DNA from: Coptis chinensis
Lineage: Eukaryota; Streptophyta; Magnoliopsida; Ranunculales; Ranunculaceae
DNA length: 64,000 bases
NCBI GenBank assembly: GCA_015680905.1
Contig: CM027381.1
Coordinates: 54,440,501-54,504,500 of the forward strand
Direction of reading: 5' to 3'
The notes under the pieces were generated by a model that did no database searches, was not told where the DNA came from, and worked only from the letters and a program-made list of their open reading frames with translations. Both the position numbers and the translations under genes were made by a program. Position 1 is the stretch's first letter. The number at the start of each line of letters is the position of its first letter. This document shows, one piece after another, positions 1 through 11,181 of the stretch.

Positions 1-379
1 GAGGTGGGTGAATGGTGTTCAACTAGTGTTCTTAGGTCTATATCATCAGAGGCCTTGAGATATGCAAGACATTCCTCAATAGGTGGGTAAGAAGAATCCT
101 TTGGGATAGAGGGCAAAAAAATTCTTCTTCCGGCCATGGCGTCAAGAGATGAATGGATGTCAATAGGAGAGAACTCACGAAGGCGCAAAGAAGGGTTGCA
201 AAAGAGTCGAAGGAAATCCTCCTTGATGTTATCTACGCCTAGGGAGTAGAAATTGTGATCCTTGTTTTCTTTCATAAGAGGGTATCTACTAGTGTGGGAA
301 CTAAAGTGTCACCCGCACTAATGTGAGGTACAAAACTCTCAATGGACTTCACTTCCCTTCTACGGGCAAACCTAGTTGT

Positions 380-1010
380 CCCTGTTTTTTGTCTAAACAT
401 GTTAACTTCTACGTAAAGATTTCAAAAGAAAGAGTCATTGAGCCATCCCGACAATTGATTTGGGCATTGGCGGTTGCCAAAGAAAGGACGCCCTAAGATG
501 ATGGGAATGGAATCATGAGCAACTTCTATGTCAAGAATAACAAAGTCGGCTAGATAGTAAAAAATCCCGAACTTTAACGAGAATATTTTCAACTACACCC
601 TTGGGATACTTAATAGAACGATCGGGCTAAACTGCAAAGTCATTTTGGTTGGTTGAAATTTTGTTAGACCTAGTTGTTTATATAAATAAAAAGGGAGTAA
701 GTTAACACTTTCCCCAAGTCTAATAAAGCAGTTGTTATGAAGGTATCACCTAAGGTGCATTGACAAGATGGGACGACCGTGGTCCTTGTACTTAACAATT
801 CCGTTATGTTCGGATAAAGAGGATATTGTTGAGTTAAGAATGCTTCGTGGGGTATGTTGGTTTTCCCTCTTCTTGGTGCACAACTCTTTTTAGAAACTTA
901 GCGTGTCCGGTAGACTTTTTATAGCTTCTAGAAAAGGTAGGTTTATAGTCAAATTTTTAAACACTTCCCTAATCTCATCAAAATTCTCGGCCCTTTTTAA
1001 ACACAACTAA
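380..1010 (-). pseudogene. Retropepsin region of element A (broken)
   Basis: The minus strand carries the Athila protease block: text equivalent to QLGLTK, ALQ-ADRSIKYPKG, DFVILD-E and IPIILGRPFLATANAQINC, ending at EVNMF near 400. It parallels 7652-7996 of element B and 55103-55825 of element F. In the family this aspartic protease cleaves the gag-pol polyprotein. The region is decayed. The stretch 1-379 continues into the variable linker that normally precedes reverse transcriptase. Confidence 0.72.
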
Positions 1011-1269
1011 TCTTTGGGGATATGGTGCTTTATCGCTATTTTTAATGTAAGGGATAAAAGTATTATTATTCTTTGCTTTATCTCTATCCGTTTTCCATCT
1101 AGGTATCCATATTGGAACCTCTACAGTGTAGGGTCTTCACTTTCTATTATTGGGTCTTGTAATGTTTTCCCCTTTTTTGGTTGTGGTTTAATTGGTACTT
1201 CTACGGTTGTAAGGTCTTGAGTTTCTATTATAGTATTTGGTATGGTATCATTTTTAGTTTGCGGGTAAT

Positions 1270-2601
1270 CTTTAGGCATAGTCACTTGGTTATCAACTAC
1301 CGCCTGAGCGAAGGGTAGTGGACTGCCTTTGTAAGTCCCCTTGGTTTATATTACCATTACATAAATCATTTTATTTCAAAGGTGGTGTTTGTTAACTTAG
1401 GATTAGGCCTTCGCTTGACTTGGAAACACCGGTTTGGTTATTATTTTGGTTAGAAGACATGTCAATAACCTTTTGGCACAAAGATCGCATCATTTGCATC
1501 GTTTGTTTCATCATATTAGAGTTTTGATCATGCCGATCTTTCATCAAGTTGGAGTTTTGTTGCATAATTTGATTTTGTTTCTCCAACAAGGTCACTACTA
1601 CTTTGTGTGTAGATGGTTGTATTGGAATTAAAGCTTGTTGGCGTTCATGTCTTGATGTTGATAGTTCGGGTTATGGGTACTAAACCTCTATTCTGGTCAC
1701 CTAAGTTCCCTTGTCCTTGATGTTGAGTTAACCGGTTGAAGTGTGATGGTTGTGGTGGTGTTTGTGCATAGACAAGAGGACAATAGAAGTCGGAATGCTC
1801 AAGACTACAAATGCGGACATTACAACGAGTAGAAGTTAATGTTCATGGTGGAGTGGGTTGTTGTTGAACGAGATGGCATCTACCTTTTAGTGAGGGCATC
1901 GATAAGAGTTTTCTTCGGGATCATGTTTAACCTCAAGAGAAGAAGGAGAGGAGCGGGAGGAATCGTTACCTCCCCAATTGTTGTTCTTCTTAGATTGATC
2001 TTCTAAGAATTTATAAGCTTCCAAGGCTCCTTTACTAAGAAAACTACCCCCAGTCATGATATCTAGAACCTCCTTATGATAATGTGAAAGCCCCTTGAAG
2101 AAAGCATGAACAAGCGTGTCTTTCGCAAGATTATGATGGGCATTCAATGAGAAGATCGCTGAAACGATTCAGCTCTCCTAAAAAAGGATTCATGAGGATT
2201 CGGCTGAAGAAATGAATCTTGTGAAGCATTTCATCTGTCTTTAGTGGTGGGTAAAATTGTTCCATGAACAATTGAACAAGTTGAGCCCATGAGTCCACGA
2301 GTTTGGCGTTTGGGCAGTTAACCAAGACGCCTTTGTCTTGGTAGGTGGAAAGGAAAACACCCTAAGTTTAACTTGATCGGACTTACGCTAGGATGATGGA
2401 ATGTAGTGAGAACTTGGTCTATCCTACGCGTATGTGCTGGTAAGGCTTCTCGTGGTCTAAACCATGAAAAATTGGTAACAAGTTAAATATATTAGGGGAT
2501 TTGAAAATCCCCACTAGGTCCGCAAGAACGATGCGACTTAGGGCCATCGTTTAGGGCTTTTATAAAAATCGAGAGAGAGGAGTCTCTTGTTCTTTAGCCA
2601 T
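1270..2601 (-). pseudogene. gag: gag of Athila-type element A (broken)
   Basis: A start codon at 2601 in the same context as the better-preserved gag of element B is followed by Athila gag text. Recognisable pieces are the F-x-GL-x-HYHKEVLDI block with GSFLSKGALEAYKFLEDQ (2147-1950), a low-complexity region rich in N and Q, and a segment rich in QNSNLMKD (1595-1392) before the LRSG-like linker. Gag would form the intracellular particle of the retroelement. The reading frame is broken in several places, so it is a fossil gene. The call rests on similarity to the copies at 8545-9875 and 56290-57843. Confidence 0.8.
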
Positions 2602-3799
2602 TGATGCAAGTGTAGTGTGTGAAATTCTAGATAGGCGTGTTGTATTTATTTCTACTGAAAAACAAGCCCGATTATACTAGAATTAAAACTCCTCCGGACG
2701 TAAGAGAGGCGAGGAGTGGAAGAAGGAGTACCTGAATGCCTCCTTGCTACGCGTTTGAATAGCGTCTTGTATACTCGATCTCAGTGTATTCAACAAGTTA
2801 GAAACAATGAATAACTTGAAGAAATAGAAATTTGAACTAACCCGTGAAAATTGGGCTGTTCACGCTGAATTTTCCTTCGAGGGCGCGGGTGCCCTCTGTT
2901 TTTTCGAATGTCTAGTGTTTTGGGCGCGGTCGCGCTCGGTTTGGGCGCGGGTCGTGCTTCAGGGTTTTCAAGTTTTAGGCCTTTTATCTTACTCCAAAAA
3001 ATTTGAAATTTTTACAGTAATTTGCTAAGACATCTATCAAGTAGCCTGTAAAATTTCAGATCAATCGGAGCTATGAAAGTTCCTCTACTGCCCTGCAAAG
3101 TTTGCAAAACAGTTTGCGGATACAATACAAACAACCGAATGGTTAACCCATCAAAACAAAGCCAAAAATTGCCAAATTTTTACTGGAGACTCCTGACAGA
3201 TCCTACTTGTTCCTGTAAATTTTTTTAGAGCAATTGGAGTTCTACAATCTCTCATTATCGGCTGGTGTTCCAGATATTAAGTGTTTGCAACACTGCAAAA
3301 ACACACTGGAAACACTCTACTATTTAGGTGGTCAAAACAAATAAAAAACTCGTCAAATTTTTACTAGAAACTCCTTACTTAGGATAGATACTCCTGTACA
3401 AATTATAGAATTTTTAGAACTCCCTAAGTAACCTTACTCGTCTGTTTTTCAGGAACATATGGTGTGAAAACTGAAATGCAGCACTGTAAAGATCGTATTT
3501 TTTTCACAAGGTAAACCAACTTTGAAAAATCTGAAAATATTCCAGTAAATCAACAACACATTAAATGTTATGTATGAAAATTTTCAGAATTTTCGAAAAT
3601 TTAGAAATACCTTCACCGCAGTGTTTTTCTCTGTGAATCCAGCCCTATGCCCAATGCAAGCGATTGAACAGGTTCGAAAATTCAAGAAATAAGAATGAAA
3701 AATTAAAAGGGTGGGTGGGTAGAGAATGGGGGATTGCCCCTTGGATTCAAGCAATTGAATTCTTGTCTTGAACGAGATTAAGATGGCAGCGGCGCCATT
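2602..3799 (-). other. Untranslated leader and primer-binding site of element A
   Basis: No gene is seen between the LTR and gag. The stretch contains the PBS (3781-3799) and a quasi-periodic block (about 2985-3610) in which a sequence of the form TTTTTACTGGAGACTCCT followed by CTGTAAA and TTGCA-rich text recurs about every 150 bp. Near the gag end it holds three copies of a GC-rich motif, GGGCGCGGGTGC-like, at 2881-2896, 2922-2937 and 2943-2957. The same features recur in the leader of element B. Confidence 0.7.
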
Positions 3800-4906
3800 T
3801 GATAACCCGTAAAAATAATAGAATCCTAAATATTAATGTTAACAACACTAATACGAAATCCTACCGTTCTTATGTTTAAATCAATTCTTCTTCCTCTCAA
3901 AACATAATCATGCAATATAATGAGTAAGGATTCGTTCTACTCTTAACTCTCTAGACTTAATTAGAATTCAACTACTCGACATAAAGAACAATGTGAGAGT
4001 AATGATTGATGTGAAATTTCTATACTACCATTCCCAACACAAGAACAATAATAACAATAAGACATAATTAAATTAAACTGAAATTAAAACTAATTTAGAA
4101 CTAAGATTGTGAATAACTAATTATGAATTTAAGACAACTAAATCTAAATAAGAATTTAAGCAATAATCTAAATTGAAATGAAGAACTAATACTTTATTCT
4201 AAAAACTAAAATATGATTCTAAACTAACTAATTGAATGAATGTAAAAACTAGATCTAGATCTAAAACTAATCTAGATCTATCTTTTTCTAACCCTAAACT
4301 CCATTAACATTAGCTTCCTAACCTAACTGCCATTAACAAAGAGTCAAGCTTTTGTTTTTATACTTTCAGATCCAAAAATCGTGCATGGGCTTGGAGCCAT
4401 ATTTTGGGCCGGAAAATCGGGCCCAAAACCCAATTTCTTTAGACCAAAATGGGCTCTTCAGCTATAGTTGGCTTCAACAGATGTTTTGTCCACTTTTGCT
4501 CCTCTGATTGGGCCAAGGCTTGGACCATTGGAAAGCTCTTTTCGAGCCGGTCGTTTTGACATAAGGTATGCCCAATTCCGAGGTCTGAGTCTAAAGATAT
4601 GGTCTTCAGAAGTTCTGCTGACTTTGTGCACTGTTTCTGCCCGCGTGGACTTTGACTTTTCCGCTTTTGACCAGGCTTTACAAGGGCTTTGTCTTCTTGA
4701 AAATTGGCCTTTAATCATAGAACTCCTAAGCAACCGACCTTTGCTCTTTTATCTCGCTAAAGTGGCACATTTCTGCACATAATGGACTTTGAAGCCTGAA
4801 ATACATAAAAACACGTAATCAATATTAACTCTTACTTATTATTCACATAATTGGTCTAAAAGTACGATTGTTAAGGGGTTAAAACTACAGTTTTGGGCTC
4901 TTATCA
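3800..4906 (-). repeat. 5' LTR of element A (1107 bp)
   Basis: On the plus strand the repeat starts TGATAACC and ends GGGCTCTTATCA, so it has TG...CA ends with a 6-bp inverted terminus TGATAA/TTATCA. Immediately outside its left end (3781-3799) is a GGCGCC-containing primer-binding site, which makes this the 5' LTR of a minus-strand element. It shares with the LTRs at 11182, 44899, 47337, 58502 and 63613 a conserved block in the first 450 bp (element orientation) that includes the motif AAAGAGC and the stretch around 4520-4565. A TATAAAAA box lies near 4355-4362 on the minus strand. Confidence 0.9.
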
Positions 4907-7045
4907 TGTGTCATGGGATATGCTTGATATATATGTAATGGGGTGTATAAAGGTAATTAATCCCATTATGTTTAATATATATTGACTGCTGAGTGGTTGG
5001 TGTCTCACATTCCCTCTATCATGTTGCAATGGGAGTTTTTCAAAGCCGCTCTACCATGTAATCTAAGTTTTTGTAAGAGATGATTTTTATTTTGCAATAC
5101 GGGTCCAAAGTTATAGTAACGATAGTTTGCAGTATTGCTTGCCCCTTTTTTTCATCCATCCAAAGGTAAGAACGCTAGGTGGATCTTTCATATTGAAACC
5201 ACTATGTGCCAGTGAAGCTCCTTTTGTTCACCATTGTTTCTCAGTTGTATTTGTTCTTGGTTTTGGTGTTTTGGACATTTTTAAAAATAAAAAATGAATT
5301 ATCACATTTCCTTTGGCTATATATTATGTTGTAGATGTCATTGGATGAGTCTGATTGGATGTTGTGCTTTTCTAATGGTCTCTGCTATGTCGTGGGAAAC
5401 AAATTGAGTGCTCAGACTGCATTTATGAATATATTCGCTGTGCTTTGAATATAATTCCTTGTATGTGCCTCAACACAATGGGGCGAGGTCTTAAGGAAAA
5501 CCCCTCTAGAACCATCCTCTACAGTTTTCCTAAGCATGCCATTCATGTTGTATCGTATAATATGCTGCGAGTTGCTTGAAAAAGTTAAGCTTGTAGAACT
5601 GGAGCCATGTCATGACCAATCTAGATTAACATATAACATACATGCTTTCTCCTTATTAAGTTTTTTTTTTGTTTTGAGATGTTCACCATACTTTGAATAT
5701 TGTCCTCGGGTATACTATGAATATTGTCCTAGGTCGTACTCTAGAACTATGGGTTTGGGTTAGATATGTGCTACTGATTATATTAAGGCAAGCAGGTTAT
5801 CTTATGCTTTACATGTACTTCAGTATGACTCCCATCCGTGTCATTAAGATTGGTAGTATTAGATTTCTCTAATCATTGGATTGTATATGATTGTTCTTGC
5901 TCACTCTGCCTTGTTTTGCTTCTTTTTTAGGGTAGTAATTTTGGTCAACATGTAAGCTGATATATTTGAATTTTTATGTATTTGATTCCATTATAACCGC
6001 CTAGAGTATTAACTTTTGAAGTAAGGTTCTAGAGTTCGACTCACCCTTGTTTAAGGATGTCATGCACAGAACCGGATCTTCGTACTAAATTAGGTGATTA
6101 TAAGTTGTTTAGGAGATCTGATCTAAAAGGTGTATATGAACCAAGAAAGGTGGTTACCATGAATTGGTATCCTGCTCTTGTTCCCACTTGTATCAAACTA
6201 CAAGTTTCCCACATTTTAAAAAATATGAGTTGCTCTTGTTCGAGAAGTTTAGCAAGTAGAAAATATTGGTTTCTTATCATGTGTTATTGCTCTTGGTTTT
6301 TTCTTTTTCGTAAGACCGTACTTAGTTAATAAGAAGAATGTGTTAAGTTGGTGTCATTTTTTTTTGTCACAAATGTTCAATTTTGTGCAGTATCTTAAAG
6401 CAATACTTCGTACCAAGAAATGCATGTAAACTTGTTACGAGTATTTTTGAATCCTAATTGAGTCACGTGCTTATAGATTGTGTTCTCCTTGACATAACTT
6501 TATATCTTTTTCTTAATTTGTTGTACCAGATTGGCCAAGTAGATTAATGAAGAAAACGTGGATGGATGTAGTTCAAATGGCAGACTATCATTACGACAAA
6601 AGGGGTCTTGATCATGACAAAATGTGGCAGGTTGTAGTCCTGTTTCTACATCCTAGGTCCAAAGGTTTGACTTCATAATTCAATTTTCATATGCATTCTT
6701 ACTTGAGTGCATTTTAGCTTTGTTTTCTTGGATATATAAGTTTACTTATGTCTTTTTTAATTTTTTGTACTAGAGTTAGTTGATGGGGTAGATTTTTGAA
6801 AGGACTTGGGTTGTTGCTGTTCAAATTTGGCAAACTTTGGACGTTTGTGAATTTTGTAGAAATCAAGTTTTGAGATATTTGTCTAAATTTAATTTGATCT
6901 TTGTGAATATTATTCAGACGATGTATTGGAAAATACCTTTTTGGATGCTTGAATTACTTTTGTAATGGATGATTTTAATCAATGAAATTTATTTTGATGT
7001 GATTCTTGTGATGAATTGGGTAGGAGTCTAAAAAATAAACATAGT
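4907..7045. other. Unidentified interspersed DNA with exon-like fragments
   Basis: About 2.1 kb lie between the LTR of A and the CACTA-like end at 7592. I recognise no family. Three short plus-strand stretches look protein-like: about 5337-5447 (an open stretch after a TTGTAG acceptor-like site), 5481-5640 (starting MGRGLKENPSRTILYSF) and 6057-6200 (starting EPDLRTKLGDYKLFRRSDL). A further stretch at 6549-6660 contains MKKTWMDVVQMADYHYD. The text at 6950-7000 resembles a plant 3' UTR (repeated TTTGTAATGGATGA and AATGAAATTT). It may be the interior of the CACTA element with captured gene fragments, or an old host pseudogene. I cannot choose. Confidence 0.35.
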
Positions 7046-7592
7046 CACTACACTTCGCTAAATATGCAAAATAGGAAGCCATTTCATCTAAAGTTTTAAG
7101 AACTAGCCACAGTTCGATCCCAATCATTTGTAGTGGCAAAAAGTGCAGCTAAAGCTCAATCTTTTGCAATGTGAGACCTGTAACTAATAACTCGATCTTT
7201 TGCAACGCTGAAGTGTGTAGCAAAAGCCTTTGCTTGTTGCAGCGCTAATTGGTGCAGCTATAGGCACACCTTTTGCGACACTCAGAGTGTTGGGAAAACC
7301 AAGTTGTTGCAACGCCTAGCGTGGCAAATAGTTTGAAATGGCTTGGGAATTTATTTATTTTTGAAAACACAAGTAGCCACGGAAAAATGTTGTACCAACG
7401 CTATTGGGGCATTGCACAAGCTAAAATGTTTTTACAACGCTATATAGTGCGTCGCAATTGAGTTTTTGAGACGCACTTTTCAGCAGCGCCTTTGTGATGC
7501 CTAGTTTGGCGTTGCAATTGATCAATTGCAACGCCTTTTAACACATTTAGCGACAGGGTATGGCGCTGCAAATGAGCCTTTATGTTGTAGTG
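7046..7592. mobile_element. CACTA-like (En/Spm) transposon terminal region
   Basis: The right edge ends TGTTGTAGTG at 7592, the inverted form of the CACTACAA terminus that defines CACTA elements. A CACTACA sequence at 7046 may be the other end, giving a 547-bp internally deleted element, or may be coincidental. Between them sits a dense array of short subterminal motifs in both orientations (TTGCAACGC, TTGCAGCGC, TTTTGCGAC, GCGTTGCAATT), the kind of motif a CACTA DNA-binding protein recognises. The 3-bp flanks (AGT and ATA) do not match, so the left end is uncertain. It abuts the truncated protease end of element B. Confidence 0.6.
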
Positions 7593-7651
7593 ATATTGTG
7601 ATATACAAAACACTTAATGGACTTCACTTCTCCTTCTATGGGCAAACCTAG

Positions 7652-7996
7652 TTATTCCTGCTTTTGTCTAAACATGTTAACTTCCATAGAAAGATTTCCA
7701 AAAGAAAGAGTCATTGAGCCATCCTGGCAATTGATTTGGGCATTGGCGGTTGCTAAGAAAGGATGCCCTAAGATGATGGGAATGGAATCATGAGCAACTT
7801 CTGTGTAGAGAATAACGAAGTCTGCTAGATAATAAAAATCCTGAACTTTAATGAGAATGTTTTTAATTATACCCTTGGGATACTTAATAGAATGATCGGC
7901 TAACTGCAAAGTCATTTTGGTTGGTTGAAGTTTTGTTAGACCTAGTTGTTTATATAAATAAAAAGGGAGTAAGTTAACACTCGCCCCAGGTCTCAT
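7652..7996 (-). pseudogene. Retropepsin of element B (broken)
   Basis: A 114-residue open stretch starts at the protease active-site region (GASVNLLPFYLYKQLGL) and continues through LQLADHSIKYPKGI, DFVILYTEV and IPIILGHPFLATANAQINC to the EVNMF that closes the domain in this lineage. In Athila polyproteins this aspartic protease matures gag and pol. The upstream part (8235-7993) carries the linker text NLTINQPFLDAIKCLPRHAK that precedes protease. It is part of a broken polyprotein. Confidence 0.82.
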
Positions 7997-8544
7997 AGAG
8001 CAGTTGTTATGAAGTAATCACCCAAGGTGCATTGTATAGTAGGACGACCAGGGTCCTTGTACTTAATAATTCCGTTATGTTCAGATAAAGAGGGATATTG
8101 TTCAGTTAAGAAGACTTCGTTGGGTATGTTGGTTTTTCTCTTCTTGGTGCATAACTTTTTTAGAAACTTAGCGTGTCTAGGTAGACATTTTATAGCATCT
8201 AGAAAAGGTTGGTTTATAGTCAGATTTTTAAACACTTCCCTAATCTCATCAAAATTCTTATCTTTTTTAGAATCAACTAGTCTATGGGGATATTGTGGTT
8301 TATCTCTATATTTAGCATGAAGGTCAAAAGTATTATTAGTTTTTGCTTTATCTTTAGTCGTTTGCCATCTAGGTGTCCATATTGGAACTTCTATGGGTAT
8401 AGGATCATCAATTTCTATGGTAGTTTTTAGTAAGGTTGCACCTTTTGGTTGTGGTTGGACTGGAACTTCTATAGTTGTAGGGTCTTCAGTTTCTATGATA
8501 GTATTCGGTATGGTTTCATTTTCAGCTTCAGTTTGCAGGCGATC

Positions 8545-9875
8545 TTAAGACATAGTTACTTTGTTATCAACTACTCTACCTGAACGAAGGGTAGTAACTG
8601 CCTGTAGGTCCCCTTGGTTTATATCACCATTACAGTGAATACTGTTTATTTCGAAGGCGGTGTTTGTTGACTTAGGATTAGGCACTGCTTGACCTGGAAA
8701 CATGCCTGTTTGGTTATTATTTTGGTTAGGAGACATGTCAATAATCTTTTGGCACAAAGACTGCATCATTTGCATCGTTTGTTGCATCATCTTAGAGTTA
8801 TGATCATGTTGATCTTTCATCAAGTTGGAATTTTGTTGCATAATTTGATTTTGTTTTTCCAACAAAGTCACTACTACTTCGTCTGTAGATGGTTGAACTG
8901 GAATTAAGGCTTGTTGAGCGTTCATGTCTTGATGTTGATAGTTTGTGTCATGGGCACTAAACCTCTATTCTGGTCACTTAAGTTTCCTTGTCCTTGAGGT
9001 TGAGTTAATTGGTTGAAGTTTGATGGTTGTGGTGGTGGTTATGCACAGATAAGAGGACAATAGAAGTCGGAATGCTCAAGAGTAAAACAGACATTACAAC
9101 GAGTAGAGTTAATGTTCATGACTGGAGTGGGTTGCTGTTGAACAGAGAGGGCATCTACCTTTTTAGTAAGGGCATCGATAAGAGTTTTAAACTCGGGATC
9201 AAGTTTAACCTCAAAAGAAGAAGGAATGGAAAGAGAAGAGTCGTTACCTCCCCAATTGTTGTTCCTTTTAGATTGATCTTCTAAGAATTTATAAGCCTCC
9301 TAGGCTCCTTTACTAAGAAAACTAGCCCCATTCATGATATCTAGAACCTCTTTATGATAATGTGAAAGCCCCTTGAAGAAGGCACGAACAAGCGTGTCTT
9401 TCGCAAGATTATGATGCGGGAATTCAATGAGAAGATCAATGAAACGATTCCATGCCTCTGAAAAGGATTCATGAGGATTCTGGAGGAAGAAATGAATCTT
9501 TTGAAAGCATTTCAATGGTGGGTAAAACTTTTCCATGAACAAATGAACAAGATTAGCCCATGAGTCCACGGAGTTTGGCGTTTGGGAAGTTAACCAAGAC
9601 GTCGCCTTGTCGGCTAGGGTGAATGGAAACACCCTAAGTTTAACTTGATCTGGACTTACGCTAGGATGATGGAATGTAGTGAGAACTTGTTCTATCCTAC
9701 GCACGTGTTGATAAGGCTTCTCGTGGTCTAAACCATGGAAAACCGGCAATAAGTTAAATATATTCGTGGGAATTCGAAAATCCTTTACTAGGTCTGCAAG
9801 AACGATGCATGACTTAGGGCCATCGTTTAGTGCTTTATAAAAATCAGAGAGAGGAGTCTCTGGGTCTTTAGCCAT
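8545..9875 (-). pseudogene. gag: gag of element B (broken)
   Basis: The best-preserved gag of this subfamily starts at 9875 with MAKDPETPLSDFYKALNDGP. It contains the retrotransposon gag core: FHGLDHEKPYQHVRRIEQV, VFPFTLADKATSWL, a W-x(4)-FMEKFYPP block and the AWNRFIDLLIEFPHHNL block, ending in GLSHYHKEVLDI. Downstream (8925-8545) come a glutamine/asparagine-rich segment and the TTLRSGRVVDNKVTM linker that introduces protease in Athila elements. No CCHC zinc knuckle is obvious in the open part. The gene is broken in at least a couple of places. Confidence 0.85.
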
Positions 9876-10074
9876 TGATATAGGTGTAGTGTGTGAAATT
9901 CTAGATAGGCGTGTGGTATTGTGTCTACAAAAAACAAGCCTAATTATACTAGAATTAAAACTCCTCTGATAGAAGAAACGAGGAGTGGAAGAAGGAGTAC
10001 CTGAATGCCTCCTTGCTACGCGTGTGAATAACGTCTTGTATACGCAATCCTAGTGTATTTAAGAAATCTAGTGA

Positions 10075-10145
<71 letters not shown>

Positions 10146-11181
10146 TAAAATGAGAGCTAGTGACTAACCTGTGAAAATCGGGCTTCCTTCAGAAGGGGCA
10201 CGAGCGCGCTCAAGTATAGGGTAAACAAGGGCGTGGGCGCGCTTAAGGTACTGTTCGCAAAAAATTTCCAGTAACAAGAAGGGGGCGTACTCAAATGAAA
10301 GGGTTAAGAGGGATCAGGCGCACTCTAAAAAATTTGAAATTTTTACAGTAGTTTACTAAGACGATTAGTAAGTTGCCTGTAAAATTTTAGAATAATCGGA
10401 GTTATGAAAGTCCTTCTACTGCCTTGCAATGTTTGTAAAACAGCTTTTGGACACAACACAAACAACCAAATGGTTAACCAATCAAAACAGAGCCAAAAAT
10501 CATCATAAGTTTACTGGAGACTTCTGGCAGATCATGCAAGTTCCTATAAAAATTTTAGAGCAATTGGAGTTCTACAAACCCTCCTTATCGGCTGTTGTTC
10601 CAGAAATTAAGTGTTGCAAAACTGCAGAAACACACTGAAAACAATCAACTAGTTAGATAGCCAAAACAAATAAAAAACTCTTCAAAAGTTTACTGTAAAC
10701 TCCTAACTTATGACAAATACTTCTGTCAAAATCTTTGAATTTTTGGACATGCCTAAGTAACCTTACTTGTCAGTTTTTCCCGAAACTTACGGTGTGAAAG
10801 CTGAAATATAGTAGTGTAAAGATGGTAATTGTTCACTAGGTAAAACTATTAGGAAAAATCTGAAAATATTCAAGTAAATCAACAAAACCTTAAATATTAT
10901 GTTTGAAAATTTTCAGAAATTTAAAAATACCTTTACCGCAGTATTCTTCACTGTGATCCTGCAATCTTAAGGGAGCGCGGGCGCGCTTTGTGAAGCCAAA
11001 AGGGAGGGCGGGCGCGCTCTTAGTTTAAAACAGTGAATTTCAAGCTTGAACAATAACGAAAATATGAGAAACAAGAATTAAAAGTTAAAAGGGTGGGTGG
11101 GTAGAGAATGGGGGATTGCCCCTTGGATTCAAGCAATTGAATTCTGGTCTTGAACAAGTTTAAGATAGCAGCGACGCCATT
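9876..11181 (-). other. Leader and primer-binding site of element B
   Basis: About 1.3 kb without a gene. The PBS is at 11163-11181 (plus-strand text GCAGCGACGCCAT, a slightly altered form of the site in A and F). The stretch 10325-10930 is the same quasi-periodic block seen in the leader of A. The GC-rich motif appears at 10196-10211, 10229-10245, 10971-10989 and 11002-11020. A long TA microsatellite sits at 10082-10142. Confidence 0.68.
10082..10142. repeat. (TA)n microsatellite
   Basis: About 60 bp of uninterrupted TA dinucleotides lie in the leader of element B, just upstream of gag. The corresponding place in element A (about 2790-2830) lacks it, so it expanded after the two copies separated. 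Confidence 0.97.

Larger units (their letters stand above)
1..4906 (-). mobile_element. Athila-lineage Ty3/gypsy retrotransposon A, 5' part (broken, runs off left edge)
   Basis: Reading leftward from its 5' LTR (3800-4906), the element has a primer-binding site, a long untranslated leader, gag and a protease region, and then leaves the window before reverse transcriptase. The lineage call rests on the PBS (TGGCGCCGCTGCC type), the long leader, the gag and the LRSG-type linker before protease, all typical of plant Athila elements. It is close kin of element B (7593-12570), and more distantly of F (47337-60160). The coding part carries several breaks and no long open frame survives, so it is a fossil. 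The other LTR is outside the window, so no target duplication or LTR-based age can be given. Confidence 0.88.

Noticed and set aside
4458-4782. Overlapping open frames on both strands (104 and 91 residues)
   Set aside because: They lie in the conserved block of the LTR of A and recur, altered, in the LTRs at 45709, 48469 and 59639. The conservation is at DNA level and not as protein.
7041-7595. ATA on both sides of the CACTA-like segment as a target duplication
   Set aside because: The left ATA is two bases away from the CACTACA start, so it does not abut the terminus; may be coincidence.
8027-8320. Plus-strand frames at 8027, 8689 and 9027
   Set aside because: Antisense shadows of gag and protease of element B.
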